NCBI GenBank assembly: GCA_023425865.1
Contig: JAFABV010000080.1
Coordinates: 113,485-177,484, forward strand
From: Bacteroidota bacterium
GTDB lineage: Bacteria; Bacteroidota; Bacteroidia; Bacteroidales; Bacteroidaceae
Direction of reading: 5' to 3'
DNA length: 64,000 nt
Shown: positions 42,612-50,570 of the stretch, in pieces
Numbering within the stretch: position 1 is the stretch's first letter
Layout: each line of letters starts with the position of its first letter
Made by a program: the position numbers and the translations under genes
Notes under the pieces: generated by a model
What the model was told of the DNA's origin: nothing
What the model saw: the letters and a program-made list of their open reading frames with translations, nothing else
The model's database searches: none

Positions 42612-43481
42612 CTAAACCAATGTAATGGTGTAGAGGTAAATCACCGCGGCGGGGATGGCCAAAAGCGAGGAGTCGAAGCGGTCGAGCATTCCGCCGTGCC
42701 CGGGCAAAATGGTGCCGCTGTCCTTGATGCCTAAGGTACGCTTGAACAGACTCTCCACCAAGTCGCCCCAGGTGCCGAAGAATACGACGACAACGCCGAG
42801 CCCTATCCATTGGAAGATGTTGAGCGTGTGGGGGGCGTCGCCGCTATTGGCCCAGTAGCCCACGCAGGCTGCCACGATCATCACCAGGATGCCTCCACCG
42901 ATACTTCCCTCCCACGACTTGGCAGGAGAGATGCGGGGGAAGAGTTTGTGCTTGCCAAAGAGTGAGCCCGAGCAGTAAGCGCCGGTGTCGTTGAGCCAAA
43001 GAAACACGAATAGGCTCAAGGGCAACAGCATGTCGTAGCGTATGCTGCTGCCGTCAGGAGCCAGTTCAAAGCCTAAGATGTTGATCAGGGCGAAGGGCAT
43101 GGCGATATACATTTGTCCGAACATGGTATACGCCCAGTCGCTCATGGCATTCTTGTTGCCGGTATAGAGCTCACTGATCAGCAGATAGATGATGGTGAGC
43201 ACATAGGGCACCATGACGATGAAGTTGGCCACGACACCGGTGCGCCATGCCGCTACGGCAATAAAAAGATAGACCCCAGCCACGGTAGAGATAAAGCGGT
43301 TGACCTGTGTGTCCTGCACATGTGCGTTCACCAGTCCGGTGTACTCCCATAGCGTGAGCCCGGTAATCATGGCAAAGAGCACCACCATGGCTCTCGGACT
43401 AAGCAGTCCTGCCACCATGATGGCCACAAACAGGATGCCCGTAATAAGGCGGATGAGCAGGTTTCGTTGTTTATCTGTCAT
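42612..43481 (-). CDS. cdsA: phosphatidate cytidylyltransferase
   Basis: Integral membrane enzyme making CDP-diacylglycerol from phosphatidate and CTP. The 289 residues contain about seven or eight hydrophobic segments and the C-terminal signature around SPAKSWEGSIGG, then KRTLGIKDSGTILPGHGGMLDRFDS, with the family's Asp residues. The start MTDKQRNLLIRLITG overlaps the ftsH stop by 11 bases (ATG ACA GAT AA). The longer open frame extends inside ftsH and is not supported. It is the last gene of rsfS-ftsH-cdsA, with a terminator about 80 bases on. Confidence 0.95.
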   Translation of the reverse strand: MTDKQRNLLIRLITGILFVAIMVAGLLSPRAMVVLFAMITGLTLWEYTGLVNAHVQDTQVNRFISTVAGVYLFIAVAAWRTGVVANFIVMVPYVLTIIYLLISELYTGNKNAMSDWAYTMFGQMYIAMPFALINILGFELAPDGSSIRYDMLLPLSLFVFLWLNDTGAYCSGSLFGKHKLFPRISPAKSWEGSIGGGILVMIVAACVGYWANSGDAPHTLNIFQWIGLGVVVVFFGTWGDLVESLFKRTLGIKDSGTILPGHGGMLDRFDSSLLAIPAAVIYLYTITLV

Positions 43482-45540
43482 GGCTTTCGTCTTTATGCTC
43501 TTGCTCCTGGGCAGCCTCGTGCTCGGCTTGTGCCTGGCGCACGATGTCGGGCATGTCCTCAAGTTTGGGCTCTTCGTCTTTCTCCTGCTGCTCAGCCAGT
43601 TGCTTGTTGGCCTCAAGCAGCTCTTCCGTACGGCTCACCCAGGGACGCTTGCCGAAGATGGCTTCCACGTCTTCAGCATAGATCACCTCTTTGGTGAAGA
43701 GTAGTTCGGCCAACTGTCGGTGACCATCCTGATGTTCCTCAAGGATGCGCTTGGCGCGGGCGTACTCGTCGTTGATGAGCTTGAGCACCTCGTCGTCCAT
43801 GATTTTGGCCGTTGTCTCGCTGTATGGGCGGGTGAACTGGTATTCCTGGTTGTTGTAGTAGCAGATGTTGGGCAACTTGTCGCTCATGCCTGCATAGGCC
43901 ACCATGCCGTAGGCGCTCTTGGTGGCACGCTCTAAGTCGTTCATGGCGCCTGTAGAGATACGGCCCACGAAGAGGTCTTCGGCGGCGCGCCCACCCAATA
44001 TGGCGCACATCTCGTCGAGCATTTCTTCCTTGGTCGTGATGACACGCTCTTCGGGCAGGTACCAGGCGGCGCCGAGGGCTTGTCCACGGGGCACGATGGT
44101 AACCTTTACCAAGGGGTTGGCATGCTGGCAGAACCAGCTGATGGTGGCATGGCCAGCCTCGTGTATGGCGATGGTGCGCTTTTCCTCGGCGGTCATCACC
44201 TTGGTCTTTTTCTCCAATCCGCCAATGATACGGTCTACGGCGTCAAGGAAGTCTTGCTTGGTGACATCCTGCTTGTTGTGGCGGGCGGCAATCAGCGCGG
44301 CCTCGTTACATACGTTGGCAATGTCGGCACCTGAGAAACCTGGGGTTTGGCGGGCCAGATAGTCGATGTCTAAGCTACGGTCTGTCTTCAGTGGCTTGAG
44401 ATGTACGTTGAAGATGGCCTTGCGCTCCGCCAAGTCGGGGAGGTCTACGTGTATCTGACGGTCGAAACGCCCGGCGCGCAGCAATGCCTTGTCGAGCATG
44501 TCTACGCGGTTGGTAGCTGCCAATACGATGACTCCTGAGTTTGTGCCAAAGCCGTCCATCTCTGTGAGCAGGGCGTTGAGGGTATTTTCGCGCTCGTCAT
44601 TGCCGCCCATGGAAGGGTTCTTGGAACGGGCACGCCCCACGGCGTCTATCTCATCGATGAAGATGATACAGGGTGATTTCTGTTTGGCTTGGGCAAAGAC
44701 GTCGCGTACACGGCTGGCACCTACGCCAACAAACATTTCCACGAAGTCGGAACCCGACATCGAGAAGAACGGTACGCCTGCCTCTCCGGCCACGGCCTTG
44801 GCCAATAGGGTTTTACCTGTTCCCGGAGGACCGATAAGCAGGGCGCCCTTGGGAATCTTGCCGCCCAGGTCGGTAAACTTGCTGGGGTTCTTCAGAAACT
44901 CCACGATCTCTTGCACTTCCTGCTTCGCGCCTTCCTGTCCGGCAACGTCTTTGAAGGTGATGCCTAACTCATTGCCTTTCTCAAACAGGCGCGCCTTGCT
45001 CTTGCCCACGTTGAACACGCCACCGCCACCGGAGGCTCCGCCCATGCGGCGGTTGAGCACCCAGATGATGAAGACAAAGAAGAGTAGGGGGGATAGGTTG
45101 ATCAGGATAGTCCAGATGTCGGTACCCTTGGCGTTGTCGTAACTGAAGTCGGCAATCTTCTTGCTCTTCTGCTGAGCATCAAGATACTTCTCCAATTCGT
45201 CTGTAGAGCCAAACTGGGCGGTGACATAAGGATTGGTGCCCACCTGTTTTGCGTCCTGATGAAACACGTCGCGGATATGGGCAGGCTTGACATACATGCG
45301 GAGGGTCTTCTCTGTGGTGTTGACCACCACGTTCTGGGCATACCCCTTCTCCACGTAGGTCTTGAATTGAGTATATGTTGCGTTTTGGCTCACACCGGAC
45401 CCTCTGGCGAGCGATTCGCCGCCTCCGGAGAAGAGTAGTACAGCCAACACCACGCCCACAATGATGTAAATCCAATTCATATTGAACTTGGGCATCTTGG
45501 GCTGGTTGTCGTTGTCTTGGAATTGTCTGTTGTTGTCCAT
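43471..45540 (-). CDS. ftsH: ATP-dependent zinc metalloprotease FtsH
   Basis: Membrane-bound AAA protease that degrades unstable membrane and cytosolic proteins. The 689 residues have membrane helices near 22-42 and 135-155 flanking a periplasmic domain, the AAA module with Walker A GPPGTGKT near 235, Walker B IIFIDEIDAVGR, the second region of homology (ATNRVDMLDKALLRAGRFDR) and the zinc site HEAGH near 460. The C-terminal tail is Gln/Glu-rich. It follows rsfS by 55 bases and overlaps cdsA by 11. Confidence 0.97.
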   Translation of the reverse strand: MDNNRQFQDNDNQPKMPKFNMNWIYIIVGVVLAVLLFSGGGESLARGSGVSQNATYTQFKTYVEKGYAQNVVVNTTEKTLRMYVKPAHIRDVFHQDAKQVGTNPYVTAQFGSTDELEKYLDAQQKSKKIADFSYDNAKGTDIWTILINLSPLLFFVFIIWVLNRRMGGASGGGGVFNVGKSKARLFEKGNELGITFKDVAGQEGAKQEVQEIVEFLKNPSKFTDLGGKIPKGALLIGPPGTGKTLLAKAVAGEAGVPFFSMSGSDFVEMFVGVGASRVRDVFAQAKQKSPCIIFIDEIDAVGRARSKNPSMGGNDERENTLNALLTEMDGFGTNSGVIVLAATNRVDMLDKALLRAGRFDRQIHVDLPDLAERKAIFNVHLKPLKTDRSLDIDYLARQTPGFSGADIANVCNEAALIAARHNKQDVTKQDFLDAVDRIIGGLEKKTKVMTAEEKRTIAIHEAGHATISWFCQHANPLVKVTIVPRGQALGAAWYLPEERVITTKEEMLDEMCAILGGRAAEDLFVGRISTGAMNDLERATKSAYGMVAYAGMSDKLPNICYYNNQEYQFTRPYSETTAKIMDDEVLKLINDEYARAKRILEEHQDGHRQLAELLFTKEVIYAEDVEAIFGKRPWVSRTEELLEANKQLAEQQEKDEEPKLEDMPDIVRQAQAEHEAAQEQEHKDESHDR

Positions 45541-45595
45541 AATTGATAGAATGTCCGTTTAATGACCTTTGACTATCAAAGCCTATGCCAAAGGG

Positions 45596-45955
45596 TCAGT
45601 CAAGGTTCTCAATTTTAGTTAATTTGGCATCATCCCAAAGTTCTTCCAGATTGTAGAATGCGCGGGGCTCGGGCTGAAAGATGTGTACGATGACATCTAC
45701 AAAATCGATAGCCACCCATTGGTTGTTGCCTAATCCGTTGACCCCAACGGGCTTCTCATGGTGCTCTACACGGCATTTTTCGCCCACCGACTCGGCAATG
45801 GCCTCTACCTGTGTAGGTGAGCTTCCCTCGCAGATGATAAAATATTTAGCGATGGCACCATCGATGTGACTCAGGTCCGCAATGACAATGTCTTTACCTT
45901 TCTTGTCTTGAATTCCTTCTGTAATCGTTTTTACGAGCGTCTTGATTTCAGTCAT
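45596..45955 (-). CDS. rsfS: ribosome silencing factor RsfS
   Basis: Binds uL14 on the large subunit and blocks subunit joining under starvation. The 119-residue protein has the family pattern LVKTITEGIQDKKGKDIVIADLSH near the N-terminus, YFIICEGSSPTQVEAIAESV, and the C-terminal GNNQWVAIDFVDVIVHIFQPEPRAFYNLEELW. This is the classic DUF143 core. It is first in an operon with ftsH and cdsA. Confidence 0.95.
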   Translation of the reverse strand: MTEIKTLVKTITEGIQDKKGKDIVIADLSHIDGAIAKYFIICEGSSPTQVEAIAESVGEKCRVEHHEKPVGVNGLGNNQWVAIDFVDVIVHIFQPEPRAFYNLEELWDDAKLTKIENLD

Positions 45956-46009
45956 TAAATTGAAAAATTGGATATACTATAATTAAATCCTGATGGATGA
46001 ATTGATTAC

Positions 46010-46017
46010 AAAGTTAG
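46010..46017 (-). promoter_or_regulatory. -7 box of rsfS-ftsH-cdsA
   Basis: The minus strand reads TAACTTTG. The -33 element is unclear. The leader is about 48 bases. Confidence 0.55.
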
Positions 46018-46319
46018 TCGTTTTAATTTGAACAAGTGCTTTTTCATCCTTTTATTTGATGTTTTTTAGTAACTTACGCCGTTTTGCCATCTCTACTTGT
46101 TGGTGCGGAGAATCGTGGGTGGGGCACGGGAGTGGGATAAAGAGTTGTGGAGTAGGTCTCATCTTTGGCTCGCGACATGGACCAAAATACCCTGTTACAG
46201 AGTTTGAAGGCATTTCCCTTCAGTGGCTTCTGGTGGCCGTCGGTATGGTTAAAAAAAACCTCTCGTACGTTTAACAAAAGCAAAAAATACCTCTTTCTCC
46301 AAAAAAAATGGGTGAAAGT

Positions 46320-46350
46320 TTTGGTAATTGCAAAAAACATATTACCTTTG
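46320..46350 (+). promoter_or_regulatory. promoter of tRNA-Gln
   Basis: TTTG (46320-46323), 19 bases, then TACCTTTG (46343-46350) is a full consensus promoter. The start of transcription is near 46357. Confidence 0.8.
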
Positions 46351-46384
46351 CAATCGCAATTCAGAAATGCATTGCCAGTGACAT

Positions 46385-46455
46385 TGGGATATGGTGTAAT
46401 GGTAACACTACAGATTCTGGTCCTGTCATTCTAGGTTCGAGTCCTGGTATCCCAA
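46385..46455 (+). tRNA. tRNA-Gln (anticodon CTG)
   Basis: It folds as a full cloverleaf. The acceptor TGGGATA pairs with TATCCCA (7 bp, with the U1-A72 pair typical of tRNA-Gln). The D arm is GTGT/ACAC, and the anticodon arm ACAGA/CCTGT encloses the loop TTCTGGT with anticodon CTG at 46417-46419. The variable loop has 4 bases, and the T arm CTAGG/CCTGG encloses TTCGAGT. Position 31-39 is an A-C mismatch. The CCA end is not encoded. It reads codon CAG. Confidence 0.95.
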
Positions 46456-46466
46456 CTTTTTATTAT

Positions 46467-46494
46467 CGCCTGCTCTGTAGAGCAGGCGTTTTTG
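46467..46494 (+). terminator. intrinsic terminator of tRNA-Gln
   Basis: CGCCTGCTC pairs with GAGCAGGCG around TGTA and is followed by TTTTTG. It lies 11 bases after the tRNA. Confidence 0.9.
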
Positions 46495-46538
46495 TTTGTA
46501 CGGTTTGGTGTCAATGCGCAAACTTTCTGTTTGCTATT

Positions 46539-47765
46539 CTATTTCTCCTTTTTATATATAGCCAGCACATAGGCAAGGTTGCCAAGGGCGAGCAGGGTGG
46601 CAAAGGCGAAAAAGAAAGAGAAACCGAAATACTGTGCCACATGTCCCGAGATGACCGAGAAGATGATGCCGCTGAGGTGGGTAATGACCGTCTGGGTGGT
46701 GAAGTCGGTGCCTTCTAAGCCGGGTCTGACAATATCCATGGCCGTGGTATAGACCACGACGGTGGAGAGTCCGTAGCAGCTCCATAGTAGCACGATGCCG
46801 ACAATGATTTGCCAAAGCGAGGGGTGCAGCAAGGCGATGACGACGAAGTACAGGCAGGTGATGAGCGAGCACAGGGCAAAGATTCTGCGCGTGCGCCAAC
46901 GGCCAAAGAAGTAGATGAGGTGACCGCTGACGATGGTGGCGATGCAGGCGGCTAAAGAACCGACGATGCCGCTAAGGATGCCAATCTCTTTCATCGAATA
47001 GCCCAGGTCGACCATCCAAGGGCGCACCATGGAGAGGATGCTCACGATGCCGGCGTAATAGAGCAGAAGAAATATGATATGCCGCCAGTTGGCGCGCTGG
47101 CCTAAGAACGAGAAGGAGTCTGTGAGGCGCACCTGGCGGGTGATGGGGCGCTCGCCTTGCGTGAGGCGGCGGTTGCGTAGCAAGGGCAGCAGGGCGAGCA
47201 CTACGAATACGGCGAGAAAGGGTAGCACCTTGTGCCAACCGTAATGTTGCAGCAAGGCCAGCAGTACGCCGCTGCCGATGAGCGTCGCGCTGAAGCTGCC
47301 CAATGACTGCATGCTGTTGACGAGTCCTTTTTCCTTATGCTGAAACGACAGAACAGCCAGGGCGTCTGTGGCGATGTCTTGGGTGGCCGAGGCCACGAAC
47401 GACAGGATGATGAGGGTGATGACGACCGTGAAGTTAGACAGAAGGTCGAGATAGCCGATGACAAGGATGAGCAGGGCATAGATGCCCTCGCTGATAAAGA
47501 TGCAGCGGCGGAAGCCTTTTAGGGTGGTGCAACTGCGGTCGATGAGTGGCGCCCAGAGAAACTTCACGATCCAAGGCAACTTGATAAGTTGTGTCAGAGC
47601 GATGGCCGAGAGCGAGAACGAGGCTTGGCGCATGGTGACCTGCAGGGCTGTGGCAAAGAATGTCATGGGCAGCGCCTGGGCGATATAGAGGCAGAAGAAG
47701 GTGAGCAGGTCGCCTTTGCGGCGATTGGCCAACTGGGAAAATTCGTGAATCTTGGCGAGTGACAT
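46539..47765 (-). CDS. MFS transporter, AmpG-like
   Basis: A 408-residue membrane protein with about 12 hydrophobic segments. The first half has the pattern FFCLYIAQALPMTFFATALQ, the loop LWAPLIDRSC (a motif A-like MFS loop) and SATQDIATDALAVL, which together resemble AmpG/PAT-family permeases rather than sugar porters. AmpG itself imports anhydromuropeptides. Here the gene is last in an operon behind hemG and hemN, so the substrate could instead be a porphyrin or an unrelated metabolite. No substrate residues can be named. Confidence 0.8.
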   Translation of the reverse strand: MSLAKIHEFSQLANRRKGDLLTFFCLYIAQALPMTFFATALQVTMRQASFSLSAIALTQLIKLPWIVKFLWAPLIDRSCTTLKGFRRCIFISEGIYALLILVIGYLDLLSNFTVVITLIILSFVASATQDIATDALAVLSFQHKEKGLVNSMQSLGSFSATLIGSGVLLALLQHYGWHKVLPFLAVFVVLALLPLLRNRRLTQGERPITRQVRLTDSFSFLGQRANWRHIIFLLLYYAGIVSILSMVRPWMVDLGYSMKEIGILSGIVGSLAACIATIVSGHLIYFFGRWRTRRIFALCSLITCLYFVVIALLHPSLWQIIVGIVLLWSCYGLSTVVVYTTAMDIVRPGLEGTDFTTQTVITHLSGIIFSVISGHVAQYFGFSFFFAFATLLALGNLAYVLAIYKKEK

Positions 47766-47818
47766 GTGATACGTGGCGGTGGGGTGTAAGGAGATAACCG
47801 TATTTTCTTTTTATATCA

Positions 47819-49186
47819 TTAATGGTTTTCATTCAGCGCAATGTCGCATCCCTGTTTGATGCGGTCGCCGATGCCGATGTCATCGCGCAGATTTCCGGCG
47901 ATGGTAAGGGTGGGATACTGCTGGCGCAGCAGGGCTATGGCTTGTAGGCGGCGGTCGGTGCTGAGTTCGTACTGGGGTATGGCACGCTCGTGGCGGAAGA
48001 TGCGCAGGCTGTCAGGATGTGTGCCGACAGGGAATTTAAGCATATCGACGAGGGTGCGGTCGACGATTTCGGCCAAGGCTTCGTCGCTCATCTTCACGAT
48101 GTCCGGATGACGCATGCCACCCATAAACCATGCCATGGTGAGCCCGCCTTCGGGGGCGCGGCTTGCAAAACACGAGGAGGGGAAGAGTATGCCGAGCACC
48201 TGCTGCTGCTCACGCGAGGGTACGAGTCCGCCAAAAGCCTTCCAGTCGTTGCCTCTCGTATTGCGGAGTCCAACGCCAATCTGTACCACAGGGGCGTAGC
48301 GCAGGTTACTGAGGTCGACCATGAGGTCGGGGGCGACGAAGGGAAGAAGCCCGGATAAGGCGTAAGCCGGACAGGTGGTGACGACTCGTCGGGCATGGAG
48401 CTCTACAGTGGTGTCTCTGTGTTCATAGCTCACGCGCCAGCCCTCACCGTCGGGCATAACGCTGATATGGTGGGCCGATGTGGTGATGCGGTCATGGCCT
48501 ATGGCCGCTGCCAGTGCCTCGACGAGACTGCCAAAGCCGCCTTGGGCAGAGAATACGCTCTTGGTGGCCTTACGGTCGCGCGGCGATTTAGGGACCCGCG
48601 CCTTGGCGATGGCTCCTCGGATGAAAGAGCCATGGTCTTGTTCCAACTGATAGAGCTTGGGCAGAGCCAGGCGCGTGGGCAACTGGTAAGGGTCCCCCGC
48701 ATATACACCCGAGAGGAAGGGGTCGACGGCATAGTCTACAAACGACTTGCCTAACCGGCGTTCGGCCAGATGGCCTACAGACTCGTTGGGGTCGGTGCCG
48801 CGCCGGCGCCACGGTTCGCCCAAGATGCGGAATTTGTCTTTCCACGTGAAGAGCGGAGTGGCAATGGCCGTAGGCAGCGACGAGGGCAGGTCGTGAAAGC
48901 GGTCTCCTTTCCAGATCAGGCGTCGTTCGCTTGACTTTAGCGCAGTCTCTAAGATACACGAGTTCCCCAGCTGTTCAAAGAGCTCCGCCACCTCGGGATG
49001 CTTCACCACGCCGGTGTTGGGTCCACTCTCGAAGGTGAATCCGTCTTGCTGTATGGTGTGAATCTGTCCACCCACCCGGTCTTGACATTCCAGCACCTGT
49101 ACGTCAATCTGGCGACGGGTGAGCTGAAAGGCACAGGTGAGGCCGGTGATGCCTGCGCCAATAACGATGGTATCGTGATGGGTCAT
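47819..49186 (-). CDS. hemG: protoporphyrinogen/coproporphyrinogen oxidase, HemG/HemY type
   Basis: FAD-dependent oxidation of protoporphyrinogen IX (or coproporphyrinogen III) in late haem synthesis. The 455 residues begin with the dinucleotide-binding GAGITGLTCAFQL at 8-20, then RVGGQIHTIQQDGFTFESGPN, and end with the second FAD segment LTIAGNLRDDIGIGDRIKQG, the usual layout of the family. The choice between proto- and coproporphyrinogen cannot be made from the sequence. It starts 3 bases after hemN and is followed by the MFS gene after 53 bases. Confidence 0.92.
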   Translation of the reverse strand: MTHHDTIVIGAGITGLTCAFQLTRRQIDVQVLECQDRVGGQIHTIQQDGFTFESGPNTGVVKHPEVAELFEQLGNSCILETALKSSERRLIWKGDRFHDLPSSLPTAIATPLFTWKDKFRILGEPWRRRGTDPNESVGHLAERRLGKSFVDYAVDPFLSGVYAGDPYQLPTRLALPKLYQLEQDHGSFIRGAIAKARVPKSPRDRKATKSVFSAQGGFGSLVEALAAAIGHDRITTSAHHISVMPDGEGWRVSYEHRDTTVELHARRVVTTCPAYALSGLLPFVAPDLMVDLSNLRYAPVVQIGVGLRNTRGNDWKAFGGLVPSREQQQVLGILFPSSCFASRAPEGGLTMAWFMGGMRHPDIVKMSDEALAEIVDRTLVDMLKFPVGTHPDSLRIFRHERAIPQYELSTDRRLQAIALLRQQYPTLTIAGNLRDDIGIGDRIKQGCDIALNENH

Positions 49187-49189
49187 GCG

Positions 49190-50551
49190 CTAAATGGGTT
49201 TAGAAAACTGTTTGTCGGTGTGCTGCATGAGAGGGTCGAGGGCTGCCGCCACATTGCGCACGAAAGGATGCCCAAGCTCGGTCATCTCTATCGTGTCGTC
49301 GGTGAGACGTAGAATGCCGTCGTGAGCCATCTCTCGCAACTGCCGTTCATCAAAGTGAATGGCACTGAGCAGGGCATCGCGTTCGATGTTGAGCGTGGCG
49401 GCAAGCTCGGCGAAGGAGATGCGGTAGTTGCACATGAGGCGCTCGATCACCTCCTTGCAAATGCGCTCTTGCGCGGTGAGACTGTAGCCTTTGGCTGTCG
49501 GCAGCCGTCCAGCCATGGTGTCGTCGATATAGGCTTGGAGGTCTTTGGTGTTCTGGGCATAGAGTGTGTCGAGTTGGCTGATGCCCGTTGCGCCAAAGGC
49601 ATACACCTGTCCGGTGGTGCGTCGTGTGCAGTAACCTTGGAAGTTGCGGTAAAGCAGTCTGTCTTGCAAAGCCGTGTAGAGTTCATCGTCGGGCAGCACG
49701 AAGTGGTCGAGCCCCACACTTTGGTATCCTGCCTCGTGGAGCAACCGGGTCGCGTTGTCGAACATGCGTTGTTTCTCCTCGGTGGCCGGCAGCCCGAGTT
49801 TCTCAAGAATCTGCTGGCGCTTGAACACCCATGGCACATGGCCGTAGCTGAAAGTGACGAGGCGGTCGGGGCGCAGGTCGATAACCTGCCGCACGGTATC
49901 GGCAAAACTGTCGGCAGTTTGGTGGGGGAGACCAAAGAGCAGGTCGATGTTGACCGTGGCACCTGCATCGTGCAAGAGGCCCACGACGGCTTCAAGGGGT
50001 TCGAGCGAAGGCTTGCGGTTAACGCCTTCGAGCACCTTCGTGCTGAGGTCTTGCACGCCGATGGAGAATCGGTTGAAATGGCTCTGCGTAAGGGCTTTCC
50101 AATCGTCGAGGGTGAGGTAGCCGGGATGACACTCGATGGCAATCTCAGGGTGCTCGATGGTGGGAAAGCGTGAGAGCAGGTGCTCGTTGAGCGCACGCAG
50201 CACGTCGACAGGCATGGCTGTGGGGCTGCCGCCGCCATAATGTATCTGGGCGATGGGCCGATGGGTCGAGAGATGCTGTGTCACCAAGTCGATTTCACGG
50301 TGCATTGCCTCGATATAGCGCTCGGCCATATCGCCTGTACGGGGCATGAGATAGGAGTTGCAGCCGCAGTAGTGGCAGAGATGGTGACAGAAGGGCATAT
50401 GCAGATAGAACGAAAGTTTCTCGCTGCCCTCGTGGTTAGAGTCTTCGACGGCCGCTATATAACGCGCGCTATCCATCGGCTCAAAATAGTTGGCCGGTGG
50501 ATAGCTCGTATATCGGGGTACGGAAATATTGTATTTCTCTATGATGTCCAT
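49190..50551 (-). CDS. hemN: oxygen-independent coproporphyrinogen III oxidase
   Basis: Radical SAM enzyme that decarboxylates coproporphyrinogen III to protoporphyrinogen IX without oxygen. The cluster motif is C55-HHL-C59-HY-C62 in HMPFCHHLCHYCGCNSYL, followed by the HemN-specific IHYGGGSPTAMP and FNRFSIGVQDL segments and the C-terminal HemN domain. The start MDIIEKYNISVPRYTSYPPA matches family members. The longer frame would overlap the TonB receptor gene. It sits 19 bases after the receptor and 3 before hemG. Confidence 0.95.
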   Translation of the reverse strand: MDIIEKYNISVPRYTSYPPANYFEPMDSARYIAAVEDSNHEGSEKLSFYLHMPFCHHLCHYCGCNSYLMPRTGDMAERYIEAMHREIDLVTQHLSTHRPIAQIHYGGGSPTAMPVDVLRALNEHLLSRFPTIEHPEIAIECHPGYLTLDDWKALTQSHFNRFSIGVQDLSTKVLEGVNRKPSLEPLEAVVGLLHDAGATVNIDLLFGLPHQTADSFADTVRQVIDLRPDRLVTFSYGHVPWVFKRQQILEKLGLPATEEKQRMFDNATRLLHEAGYQSVGLDHFVLPDDELYTALQDRLLYRNFQGYCTRRTTGQVYAFGATGISQLDTLYAQNTKDLQAYIDDTMAGRLPTAKGYSLTAQERICKEVIERLMCNYRISFAELAATLNIERDALLSAIHFDERQLREMAHDGILRLTDDTIEMTELGHPFVRNVAAALDPLMQHTDKQFSKPI

Positions 50552-50570
50552 GCGTATTTTCAGAGCACAA

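Larger units (their letters stand above)
45956..46384. other. intergenic region between rsfS and tRNA-Gln
   Basis: This 429-base gap holds the minus-strand rsfS -7 box and the plus-strand tRNA promoter. The rest (about 46030-46310) is AT-rich, with several poly-A/T runs. Short open frames there show no recognisable product. Confidence 0.6.

Noticed and set aside
43482..43616. Longer CdsA start inside ftsH
   Set aside because: The extra residues are basic and derived from the ftsH frame. The membrane protein clearly begins at MTDKQ.
46056..46434. Short frames upstream of and across tRNA-Gln
   Set aside because: They run through the tRNA promoter and the tRNA itself and have no recognisable product.
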